From contig NC_046676.1 of NCBI RefSeq assembly GCF_003369915.1, positions 5,952,001-6,016,000 on the forward strand: 64,000 nt of DNA, in the 5' to 3' direction. The translations under genes were made by a program, and so were the position numbers. How positions within the stretch are numbered: the first letter of the stretch is position 1; every line of letters begins with the position of its first letter. Positions 11,227 to 27,935 of this stretch are shown here, one piece after another. This DNA comes from Drosophila miranda. Its lineage: Eukaryota > Arthropoda > Insecta > Diptera > Drosophilidae. The notes below the pieces were generated by a model. That model worked only from the letters and a program-made list of their open reading frames with translations. It had not been told where the DNA came from and did not search any database.

Positions 11227-11638
11227 AATAGACAAAAGTAATCAGACGACTGATCAAAGGGGATTTTCGCAAAGAAGAAATTCGTCAACTGGATCGTCGC
11301 TACGGCTACAATCGAATAATAAACACAGATTACGATTAAAGCCACCAGATCCGTTGTCTATAAATGAATGTACATATATTGTATTGAAGAATAGGAGATG
11401 CAAAGATTTGTGTATAACTTTTAGAGGTTTTATTTAGACAAGAATTCAGAATTGGAGACTTTATTTTAGAAAGAATTTATGTTCTGTTCCAAACCCCTCT
11501 AAGCACAGACCGGCTATTCCCAGTATATTTTATATTATATTCTGTTATATATGAAACATTTTGAATAATTCGTGTTCCATTGTACAATATGGCTACACTT
11601 GTGGGGATAAACATTAACTTTTTTAGAGTTTTCAGGAT
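11227..11638. other. Spacer upstream of PLA2 copy B / 3' of Spt5
   Basis: This short intergenic stretch holds the promoter side of the minus-strand phospholipase and the 3' UTR of Spt5. It is AT-rich and contains no additional ORF with recognisable content. Confidence 0.6.
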
Positions 11639-14600
11639 TTAATCAATGGATTTCATCTTGCAGAGATGATTAACTGGTATCATCTTGACCTCGTCGTTTA
11701 TCTTGCAGACGAGCACGTCGCCTTCCTGCTTGGACAGTACCCGGCCAACCGACTCCCGTTCCTCGCCATAGATCACCTTAAACTCATCGCCACTGTTGGG
11801 CGGCACAGGTGCCAAGTGCTCGCTGACAATGGAGACGCTGCGGTCTTCCTGGCGCAAGAATACAGAGCACACACCATTGGAAACAGTGCGGATAATGCCT
11901 GTTTGTCCAACAAGATCGGTGTCGTCGTGCGTATGAATCCGAACTTCAATATCGGTTGTGCACCAGTCGCCCATCGACGAGTCCAGGCTGGCCCCCGGTG
12001 TCTGGGGATTGTACGGAGATTGTGGTATACCACCGGGAGTGTTTGGTGAATAGGTCGATGGCGATGGGGTATTCAAGTAGCCAACTGGATAAGGCGAAGG
12101 AGCAGGACTGGGACTTGGATTGAATGGGCTGTAGCTTCTATCCGATCCGTATAGAGTACCAGGCGTTTGGGGGGCGAACTGAGATGTCATCTGATAGCCG
12201 GGAGTACTTGGATTGTAGCCGGGGCTTGGGCTGGGCTCCTCCAGCGAATAATCGAAATCGTTGTTTCGCGCCGGTGTTGTGTTTGCTGTCGGATCCCAAG
12301 CACCATGGCGTGGCGTCATGCTGCCATCGTGCGACGGTGTCATTGTGCCATAAGGAGTACGAGTATCTGTGTCCCAGTTCGGCGTTTGACTTCCGACCAA
12401 GGGGGTCTTAGATCCTGCCGCAGTGTAGCTTGGCGTTTGTGCCCCGTAGCCGGGCGTACGAGCTGGCGTGCGCCCATATGTGGAGACGCTTCCCTCCTTG
12501 CCGGGAACCCCAACGATGGCAATATGATTGCGATCGACCGATATCGTTTGACATGAAGTATGGAGCTCCACACGAGCTGTGGCCTCGGTTGCGTCCTTAA
12601 CAATTCCCACAGCACCTGCAGAGATCACAAATAAGTCATATACATAATGATAAATGTACTTCTCAACAAAGAAAAATACCTTTATAGGGTCCGCCACTAA
12701 TCTTGATGGTTTTACCCAGAATTTCGCGATCACGAGTCACGCGGAAACCACCTCTACCGCCGCGCGCCCCTCCGCGGGCTCCTCCTCGTCCGCCAGACGG
12801 ATGCATGGGCGATTGAATACGCGGTGACATGAATCCAAGTCCGCCCATCGAACCAGCAGGATTAACGTTGGTCTTACTGCCTCCAGCCAACTGCAAGTGC
12901 CGTGTCTTGCACACAAATATGCCTCCGTTTTCTGTATACATGCGGCAATGAAGGAACGCCAAGCTGCGATACAAGTGCTTGATTTCTCCGGAACGTCCCT
13001 GCGAATTATAATCCGATTATTATTGTTATGAGAAATACTTCCAACGGACTCGTTGGTACTCACAGCATGAGGACCCTCCATAACCTTAACAATGTCGCGA
13101 CGGCGAATCTGATTTTGGTCAGCATCCAGGGCCACAGTATTGCGGTTCTCTCGTCGCTTATGCAAAGCGGTTGGCTTGCATTCAATGCACTTTCCATTCA
13201 TGCCCAGTACATGAAAGTTCTCACGCTCCAAACGCACAATAACACCCACATTCTGAGAGCTGATTTAAAAAATTCCCATTATTCCCGTACCTGTTAGAGT
13301 CTGATGTGCGTTGGAAAATAGTGCACCTTAAACTTACTCAAGTTGCACCAAATCGCCCCATTGGAACTGGCCCAGACAGTCAACGCCTGTAGCCACATCA
13401 GAGCAGAGCTGCAGATCCCGTGGCAAAACCTCCAATTCGTGATTGGTCAAATCAGAGACGAGCACCACTCGCAAAGGCTCTACACGGATAATAAGTCCAG
13501 TTTCGCCTTCATATCGACCTGCCAGCACCCTGGCATGGTCTCCAGTTTTAAAATACTTGCGCAGCTCACTCGCTTTAAAAATTAAAGGATCCTAAAGAAA
13601 AAACCATTATTTAGTGGTGTACACAGTATGAGGAATCGCAAGACGTACCTTTAGATCCTGATGCTTGGGCATAACCGTGATCATGGTGCCGTCAATGGCC
13701 ACAATCTTTGCCTGCAAGTTCTCCAAGTCTCCCACGCAGACCTCAACATTGTCCCCCATGGAGAACGAGTGAGTCGAAGTGGGGTCATCCTTGACATTGC
13801 CCAAAAGTTCCAGATTCACCTCTGTTAGGGCACAGTAATGTTATTATGTGACAAAGGACGTTGGATTTTTGATATGAATTACCTTCTGGAGATTCTTCGA
13901 AGCGCTCTAGCTCGGCTAAGGTGGGCTTTACGCCGTCTGATAGAATGGCTGACATGGTGAAGTTCTTGTAGAGAAAGCCCTTTCGCGAATACCGATTACC
14001 CTCAAAGAGTAGAAAATCGCCATCTGAGTGAACCTCACCACCAATTGCCCTAGAAAACAAGTCGTTTATAAGGATTGGAATGGACAGCTGGGGATTCTGT
14101 ACCTCACGGCTTCTGGATCAAACGGTTTTGCTACAGGCCGGCGTTTCTTCTTGCGCTTGCCATCGTCAGTTTCCTACAAGAGGAATTTAGTAAATTTTGG
14201 GATTAGGTTGGACCACCCAATTTCAACCATTTGCATTATAATTACTGTTGCTGTTGTCCTCAAGGCACCACGCATTCTTGTATAGTCGATGCGGGGTAGG
14301 AGTTTCAGATGAACTTGATTTTGGGCCAGATCGACGTAGTCAACCTGCGCAATATCGTCCTTGTAGAGTCCTCGCTTTAGGCGCACCCACTGCTTGACCT
14401 TGAGGCCGACCTGTTCCTTGACCACCTTTAAAACATCCGTCATTTCCTTGATGGGCACCATCTCTTGTTTCCATTTGCCCATCCGAAGATTTCCCACATT
14501 ATCGATTGCGGTTTTGACGTGGGTCTGCTTATAGGCTTCCAGATAAATGTATCCCTTAACGCCCTCGGGAGCAATAATCGATTTGATCTGGATTGGGTCG

Positions 14601-15526
14601 TCCGTATTTAGGTATGTTAAGAACTTTCGCATCAACAGTAGTGCGGTGGCCTTCTCCTCTCCAATGCGGCACTTAACCATCCATAAATTGGGATCCCTAT
14701 GCGGATTCGAAATATACGTAGTAATATCGAGTATGTATATGTATAGTATATCCTATTCAACTCACTTAATGCCAGGCAGTAGGGTCTGCTGGGTGATCTC
14801 ATCGGACATCTCTTCCCCGCCATCGCCAAAGTGTCGTTTTGCAATGGATTCGTCAGCATATTTTTTTCTCAGGTACTCTTCGATCTCATCTTCCTTTTGA
14901 GTGCTTTAATACAATATATATAATGCAATTTGTCCATATTTAATTTCAGGTATACTTACTCCCATAGATTTGTACCTCGCCGCCTTATTTCGATGTCCCT
15001 GGCCGTTGGACCGAGTTCATCAATCTCATTTCCAACAATTCCTATCTCATTGGCACCTTCCTCCCATTCGTCATCCTCGTCGACCTTTTGATGGTGAGAG
15101 CCAGATTCAAGGATTAGACTACAAATTTCAATTTGCAAGCACTCGCGTACAAACCTCGTCGTCCACCTCCGCCTCGTCTATGATGAAGCCACCAAAACGT
15201 TCCTTTTTCTTTTTCTTTCGTGGATGCTCGTCATTCTCTTCTTCTTCGTACTCCTCGGAGTCAATATCTTCTCCAGGCGGCTCCTCCTCTTCCTCCCCCG
15301 ACTCGTCGCTTTTCGGCCGGTTTCCACGACCCTGTGGGGAGTCGGACCCAGAGCCCGAATGAGCCGACCGAGATCGGGATCTTGAGCGGGAGGATCTGGA
15401 CATAGACCTTGACCTGGACCTCGAACGCTGGCCAGACTTGGATCTGACGCTGCGCTGCGACTTGTTTGAAATCGATCCATCTTCTGAACCACTGTCCGAC
15501 ATATTGCTGACTTCGGAGTCTGACAT
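11639..15526 (-). CDS. Spt5: Transcription elongation factor Spt5 (DSIF large subunit)
   Basis: Eleven coding exons on the minus strand: 15526-15155, 15084-14960, 14903-14766, 14696-14246, 14173-14103, 14049-13883, 13821-13649, 13591-13338, 13259-13064, 12998-12680, 12615-11639. All junctions keep phase and give 1080 aa, about the size of the D. melanogaster protein. Domains: an RS/acidic N-terminus (SRSRSRS then EEEEE); the NGN domain in exon 4 (binds Spt4); a series of KOW domains (for example [36 protein letters not shown]); a C-terminal repeat region rich in S/T-P with G-x-Q-TP units (the P-TEFb target); and a last KOW. With Spt4 it forms DSIF, which pauses and then escorts RNA polymerase II. 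It is head-to-head with Fak. Confidence 0.95.
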
Positions 15527-17353
15527 TCTATATAAAATCTGTAAACGTGTGCGAGAAAACATATTTAAAACAAATCGTGAGGATCTGAACGTTGAAATAT
15601 TGGACGATGGTGTGCCGTGGCAAGAGAAAAACATAGACTTACGGTAGGTACACTTAGTTTTACAGCATCTGCGCCCGGAAATTTTCATAAAATCTAAATT
15701 TTCCAAAATTTTTTGATGCCACGCTAGAGATGGCAGCAGTGCAGAAGTGTGACCGTATAAAGATATTAAAGTGCTGTTGAATACGTTTTACCATGAAATA
15801 AGAATTTTAGCGGAGTTCAGGTAGAAGATATCTTTTTTAAGGATATAAAATATAGGATGAATCTAAAAGAAGAATTAGTATTATTTTTGCTATTATAGAT
15901 AAAGCTGATATCCTGTTTAAATAAAGGGGGTTTGATTGGGCTAAGTTTACGGTATATTTTGTAAATGAGACAGTATACTTTGGTATATCTCTGACACTAT
16001 TCTTGATCGATAAGTCCGTAAAAGTATTTTTTAGGATTGTCCAGTTTTTTTTTAAAGACTAACCCTCTTGTCCAATGCACCAATGTAGAAACCGTGTAGA
16101 AACGCACCGATCAGCACCGAATTCCTGATCGTTTCCCGTCAAAATCTCAATTTGTTCAAACATGTCCGGAAAAATGCATGTCAAAAAGTGGATAACGGAG
16201 GTTTTTCACACTGGCGCTTTTAAGGAACTTATATGAAAATAAAACGCAAAATTTTTTATAATATCAACATGTAGTTAATTTGTAGCTACTGTGTACTTAC
16301 CTTGTAAGGACATGACTTTAGTGCAAATGGTTGTTGACCGTTTTTGTTTAAACCTCATTTTACAAACAATCCAGTAACAAAGAGTAATTCAAATTAACTA
16401 GTCTTGTAGGAAATCGATCTATCAATCGGATCAAATTATGTATTCAGGTATGGAAGTCCTGGCCAGCTAGTTATATCAAATCGAATATAAACATCGAGGA
16501 ATATGGTTTTTAATCCTTGGCGACGAACGATTAACCCAATGTAGACCATGGGGGTATTTTAATATTCCACCGAAATGAAAGAAAATTGAATCATTTTAGC
16601 GCAGCTCAGATGAAAGACTTCGTGTTTTTTTAAGTTCAGAGAAAAGATGGAATGGATCTACAAAAAGAATTTACATTCAGTAATATTTTCCGCCAATTGC
16701 CCCAAATCGTTGAACTGTTTATATAGAGGGGTCTTCAGTGGGCTAAGTTCGTTTTTTCATCGGTATAAGTAATTATTATGGTTTAAAAACAAATTGTGGG
16801 CTCTTTAACGTTAATAATTGCAATTGATTTATTAAATTGAACCTGTGCTTTTGTGCAAAAGGCAAAATAACATTCAGTTGTGTCGAAAGGTTCTTAAATA
16901 TTTATATCAACCCCTCACATCTGGCGCAGACTTATGTATGTATGTGCGAATACATATGTGCTATGTGCATAGTATATACTATGTATTTCTATAACCTGAG
17001 AGTTTGGCAATAAAAAATGTCTCGTTTTCCCGAGTAGATTAAGGCATTTGATTATATCTGTCGTGGATCGAAAGCGCTGCTGCTATAGTTAAAAGAGAGC
17101 GAGAGAGAGTGGTGTTTCAACCAACGTTCGTAAGGTGTGGTTCGAGACAAAAACATTAACGGGGTAGGAAATTCTGTTCTCTTCCACCTGTGAAGATCGA
17201 ATAACATTAGCCGAATTTCTGAATAGCGTTTGTTGTGTCAAATCAATATCCAATTCAATGCGCGCAAATACATATGTACATATATGTATATCAATTATAT
17301 TTGTTGCAGGTTGAAGAGTTTCTTGAATCGCCCACTGCGTGGTAACTGTGGAC
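15527..17353. repeat. Spt5-Fak intergenic region with INE-1/DINE-1-like repeats
   Basis: This is the shared upstream region of two divergent genes. From about 15740 to 16800 it is filled with INE-1-like sequence (ATATACCG-style phrases, CTTAAACCTCATTTTA-like segment near 16350, GAGGAATATGG near 16497). An acceptor-like TTTGTTGCAG ends at 17310, immediately before the sequence that leads into the Fak start codon. Fak therefore probably has a non-coding upstream exon within about 17090-17240. No other gene is seen. Confidence 0.55.
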
Positions 17354-23094
<5,741 letters not shown>

Positions 23095-23526
23095 TTTCAA
23101 GTGCTTAAGCGCTGTGTGTGTCTATCTATAATCAGCACGACTGCATGAAACTGATGTACATATATTATAAATCCAAATATGTATACACTAAAATAACTTT
23201 TCTATTCGCGAACTATTCGAGAAATTTGCTAATATAGTTACTCACATAGTACTCCCTCAAGATTGACGAGACCCTCACTCGGCCGGCCGCATTCTCTCCT
23301 CGTCATGTAGTCAAAATAATTTAAGAACAAAAGACGCGTTTATGATTTTAGATGCCTATTAATGATATTTATAGATAATCAACCCAATCTAATACAACTA
23401 AATGTTCATTTTATAATAATTATTTCGGGTGTGTTTTAAGATATTTATATAATGTGATTTAAATTTGATCAATATAATGATAATGCTTCACTCATTGCAC
23501 ATTATGTTGGTGCTAGATTCAATAAA
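23095..23526. other. Fak 3' flank
   Basis: AT-rich sequence after the Fak stop holds the 3' UTR. No second gene is seen before the repeat block that starts at about 23527. Confidence 0.6.
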
Positions 23527-24637
23527 AACGAGGGGGAACGTTGTGAGTTGCTGCGGACACCGCAACTCTACATTTATACCCGATACTTAGTCAGTATGGC
23601 TCTTCTCCGGCAGACGCCGCTAATATTAAACGACACGACAAAGAGTGCGTGCGAGAGAGACAGAAAATCAGTCTGAGCGTGACGTCGGGCGCTGCGTAGC
23701 CACTGCAAATTGATATCTTGCTTTTGGCTACAAAAATGATCCGATCTGATCCAGATTCAGCAATCTGATAGATATAGTCATTATCTATGATTCTGCGTTT
23801 TTAGTTTTCTCGAATGTGCAATATTGTGGATGCAACAGATTTTCGTCCTTTGTGGGGGCGGAAGGGGGTGAGGCGAAATTCTGAGATATACGTTTTATAG
23901 TGAGATCTAACAGAAGTGCGGATACCAAATTTGGTTACTCTAGCCTTAATAGTCTCTGAGATTTGTGGATGCCCCAGATTTTCGTCCTTTGCGGGGGCGG
24001 AAGGGGGTGTGGCGAAATTTGGACACGAAACGGTCAAGGTCCGATATCACAGGAGTGTGGATACCAAATTTGGTTGCTCTGGCTCTTATAGGTTCTGAGA
24101 TCCTTCAACTCATATTTTGCATTTGGCAAAGCCGACCATGAAACCTGTGTGTTAGAGAGAGAAAGAGCGAGAAAGAATGAAATTGTTTTCTTGATTCTGG
24201 CTATAATAATTATACGATCTGGTTGAGATTTTACACTCTAGAACATATAGTCATCCTCTACGATTCTGCGTTTTTGGTTTTATCGTATCTTTAAAAATGG
24301 GGATGCCACAGATTTTCGTCCTTTGTGGGGGCGGAAGTGGGCGGGGCAAAGTTTTGAAATATTTTTGTAGCAGTGACATATCACAGAAGTCTGGATCCAA
24401 AACATCGTTGCTCTAGCTCTTATTGTCTTTGAGCACTAGGCGCTGAAGGGGACGGACAGACGGACGGACGGGCGGACAGACGGACAGACAGACAGGGCTC
24501 AATCGACTCGGCTATTGATGCTGATCAAGAATATATATACTTTATGGGGTCGGAAACGATTCCTTCTGGACGTTACACACATCCACTTTTACCACAAATC
24601 TAATATACCCCAATACTCATTTTGAGTATCGGGTATA
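23527..24637 (+). mobile_element. 1.1 kb SGM/ISY/DINE-like non-autonomous element, copy A
   Basis: The ends are ACGAGGGGGAACGTTG... and ...GAGTATCGGGTATA. The whole unit reappears in reverse complement at 32475-33580. There it cleanly interrupts an LTR, so those limits are real insertion limits. Inside are three diverged copies of a GATTTTCGTCC-TTTGTGGGG-GCGGAAG block, a GA-rich stretch (24153-24176) and a GACGGACAGACGG-type satellite (24449-24495). There is no ORF of note. The layout (short satellite near one end, no coding capacity, about 1.1 kb) is that of DINE-1/SGM/ISY Helitron-derived elements. The family name is inference. Confidence 0.7.
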
Positions 24638-24776
24638 AAAATAAAATATTTAACTGAACTACTAAACAAATGGCTGGCGAATAGTGGCTGAATTTGATTA
24701 ATTAATGATGTGGATAGCGTCGTTGGCAAATAAAACAAAAATTGGATCTGCTTGGTGAATAATCTATTAGCCCTGC

Positions 24777-26406
24777 TGTGAAGGCATAAGCCTCCACAAC
24801 ACTGACCACGACACCATCCCCTGAAGGGACCGCCCCGACGGCTTGTTATCTAATTTCATTATTATCTCAGTTCATTATCACTATTATCCGATTTTATTAC
24901 TTCTATTATTATTAGTATTACCAAGACTAGCAGCAATGAATCCTTATTTTCACCCATTAAAGTAAGAAATAGGCTAAGAAACCCGAAAACAGTAGGCCTT
25001 TTTTACTTATTAGAACTAAGAGAACCAACATGTAAGAGAGACGCACACTACGGCCACGCAGCGAAGAGAGACGCACACCACGGCTGTACGAAGGCGAAGA
25101 GAACCAACACGAAAGAGATACGCTCTTACGCCCACGCAGCCAACGCAAGGAAGAGAACGGCTATACGCAGACGAAAAGAGACAACATGAAAGAGAGCGAA
25201 GCGGCAGAGAGGCCGCCGATCGGTCTTACGCCCACGCAGCCGAGGAAAAGAGCCGACGGCGAAGCAGGCAATACACCCACGCAGCCATACACCCACGCAG
25301 CCGAGGCCGGCAGCCGAAGGCGGCGCAGCAGCGAAGCGGCAGAGAAGCTGCGAAAAAGAAAAGCCGAGGCCTGGCACGGTCCAGCGCGAGCCAAGCTCGG
25401 GAGTGATCTCGGGCTGAGCCAGACCGGTTGTGCGGCGGAAGCCAAAATAGATGTGAAAAGTGAGCCGGGACCGCGCCGTGTGAAAACTAGCCGTGACCGC
25501 GCCGTGTACGCAATAAGCCGGGTTCGCCCGCACGCGGTGAATGAAACCAGCTGTGACCGCACCCACGCGGTGTGCAAAGGAAGCCACCGAAGTGACGAGG
25601 ACCCGCCGTGGGGGAACAGGACCCAAAGAAGGGACACAAGGGTGAGCCACCTCACGTATGTGAGCTCTGGGGGGATAGATCGGTGCAGTAGGCAGGTATA
25701 AGCAGAACATTCCCGCAGTTTCTTTACATATCCATGCCCACATGTTGTTTATGATATTTTTTTTGGCGTTTATTTCCCCGCTGCAGGCTCGGGATTTTAA
25801 GTAGGGAAGTGATCCGAAAACAATAAAGACACCAACCTCAACCCAATCTCTGCGTCAGAACATTCGCCCGTAGGAGTCACTCACCCCCCTCCCCCTCTCT
25901 TCACTTTTCCCGGGAGGCCCGGCGAAGTGGATGTGAGTCGTGGATTCATGCGGCATTCACCAAGCTGGGTTTTCCCTCTCCTATACCTTTCTCCCCTGGG
26001 GACCCGGCGATGCTGGATGTGAGTCGTGGATTCACGCGGCATTCGCAAAGCTGGGTTCCCTCTTCTACACCCTCGCCCGGGGGACCCGGCGACGCAGATG
26101 TGAGTCGTGGATCATGCGGCATCTGCTAGGCTGGGCTCCCCTCTCCCACACCTTTCCGATCCCTGACCCAAACCCCGTCTCCCGCCACACATGACCCCCA
26201 ACGCCCGTCTCTGCAGCTCCCAAGCACGGCTTCACCCACGCCTCGTGGCCGGGCCAGGCCCGACCGTCCCACGATCCACCCCACGGGCGCGCTTTCGCCA
26301 CGAGCGGCTCTCCCCTTAGGTCCTCACACAACAAATTTTGCTGTGGGGAAGGACCGGGCCCTGGACAGACTGATAAGCTGTACCTCGGCCTGAGAACTTC
26401 CTTACA
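24777..26406 (+). repeat. 5' LTR (1630 bp)
   Basis: TG...CA boundaries. U3 carries CACGCAGCC-type short repeats (25120-25300). A GGTATAAG box at about 25694 is the probable promoter. AATAAA at 25822-25827 is the probable R/U5 poly(A) signal. U5 contains three tandem copies of an 81-86 bp unit starting at the GTGAGTCGTGGAT phrases at 25933, 26019 and 26100. Open frames within it have no known domains. Confidence 0.9.
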
Positions 26407-26408
26407 GA

Positions 26409-26426
26409 TGGCGCCCGAGCAGGGAC
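26409..26426 (+). promoter_or_regulatory. Primer binding site, tRNA-Lys type
   Basis: TGGCGCCCGAGCAGGGAC lies 2 nt after the 5' LTR and is complementary to the tRNA-Lys 3' end, with one likely mismatch from the common form. Confidence 0.85.
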
Positions 26427-26939
26427 TCACGAGGGGAGAGTCGGTGAGCACAGGGAATAAGTGAAAAGCAGTTAAAAGTGAAAAGGGAACCAAGCAGCAG
26501 CCAACAATTAAAAGGCAAGACCCACAAAAGCAAAACAGCAAACGATGCTTAGGAGCCACGGATCAGAAAAAGCAGCAGGAGAAAAGGAAGGAAAACTTAA
26601 AATCAGTGATTAGCAGCCAAAAATCAGAGTCCAGGCGAATAGCCAGCACCAATCTTTGATCCCTCGACTTATGTACAGCTGAGGCTGGTTTCTCTAATAC
26701 CCCCCAAGCAACAGCCGCCGGCACGTGTCCCAGACGCGCCGGCGAAAACCACGCGGGAAAAAAAAAAAAAACCACGCAGCCAGTTACCTACGAGGCAGAA
26801 AGAGACGGGGAGAGACGCGAAAAACCACGCGGCCAGCCACCTACGCGACAGAAAGAGACGGGGAGAGACGCCGAAGACACAGCACCGCGTGCCGGGAGAA
26901 AATGGCCGCGGACGGCGCCTAAAACTTTGGCACGCGACG

Positions 26940-27900
26940 GCGACAAAGCGGCACCAGCGACAGAGTAGCAAAGCAGCAGCAGCGGCGCAGCGGCAGAGCA
27001 GCAAAGCAGCAGCGACAGAGCAACGAGGCAGCGGCAGAGCGGAGAAGCAGCAGCGACAGAGCAACGTGGCAGCGGCAGAGCGGAAAAGGCGCAGCGACAG
27101 AGCAGCGAGGCAGTGACAGAGCAGCGAGACAGTGACAGAGCAGCCAAGCAGTGACAGAGCAGCGAGGCAGTGACAGAGCAGCGAGACAGTGACAGAGCAG
27201 CCAAGCAGTGACAGAGCAGCCAAGCAGCTAAGCAGCGGTAGAACAACGGAGCAGCGAGGGACAGCCGGCGATCGCAGAGGAGCAGCTACATGGCAGAGGA
27301 GCCCTCGGCCACAAGGCCATGGCCACGGCCAATATAAGGCGGAGCAGGAACACCGGTCAGGACAGTTGTTACCGAGCAGTCAGACAGTCATTACCGGGCA
27401 GTCAGACAGTTGTTGCCGAGCAGTCAGACAGTCATTACCGGGCAGTCAGACAGTTGTTACCGGGCAGTCACACAGTTACCACCGGGCAGTCAGACAGAAC
27501 CTCTCCCTGTACCGCGCCACGTACCCTTCGACAGGATCATCCAACCCAGTGCTGCGTATCCTAGTACAGGATCACCGATCTAGTACAGTGCCACGTATCC
27601 TTCGACAGGATCATCCAACCCAGTGCTGTGTATCCTAGTACAGGATCACCGATCTAGTACAGTGCCGCGTGTCCTTCGAACAGGATCCTTCACTCCAGTG
27701 CCGTGTATCCTAGTATAGGATCACCGATCCAGTACCTCGCCACGTATCCTTCGACAGGATCCCCCACCCCAGTGCCGTGTATCCTAGTATAGGATCACCG
27801 ATCCAGTACCGTGCCGCGTGTCCTTCGGACAGGACTCTCCACCCAGTGCCGTGTATCCTAGTACAGAAGCCCCAGACCCAGTACCGTGCTGATAAGGACT
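26940..27900 (+). repeat. Tandem-repeat leader of the LTR element
   Basis: Three successive arrays precede gag. The first is a GCAGCGACAGAGCAGCGAGG-like CAG/GAG-rich array (about 26940-27250). The second is a GGGCAGTCAGACAGTTGTTACC-like array (about 27355-27490, period near 24). The third has a period of about 74 bp with CCTTCGACAGGATC and GTATCCTAGTACAGGATC phrases (about 27525-27890). Minus-strand ORFs across the first array, full of Leu/Cys/Ser, are repeat artefacts. Such leaders often house packaging or ribosome-entry functions, but nothing here proves it. Confidence 0.8.
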
Positions 27901-27935
27901 CGTACCGGTGCCCCGATTAGTGTACCAGGATCAGG

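Noticed and set aside
11666-12556. Plus-strand ORFs over the last Spt5 exon
   Set aside because: They are shadows of the S/T-P-rich repeat coding region; the minus strand gives a full Spt5 with consistent splice sites.
25126-25743. ORFs of 148-205 aa within the LTRs on both strands
   Set aside because: They lie in U3 repeats, occur in both LTR copies and show no domain; long open frames are expected in this GC-rich low-stop sequence.
26669-27246. Minus-strand Leu/Cys/Ser-rich ORFs of 152-184 aa
   Set aside because: They are the reverse reading of a short GAC/CAG-type tandem array in the LTR-element leader; the periodic protein simply mirrors the repeat.
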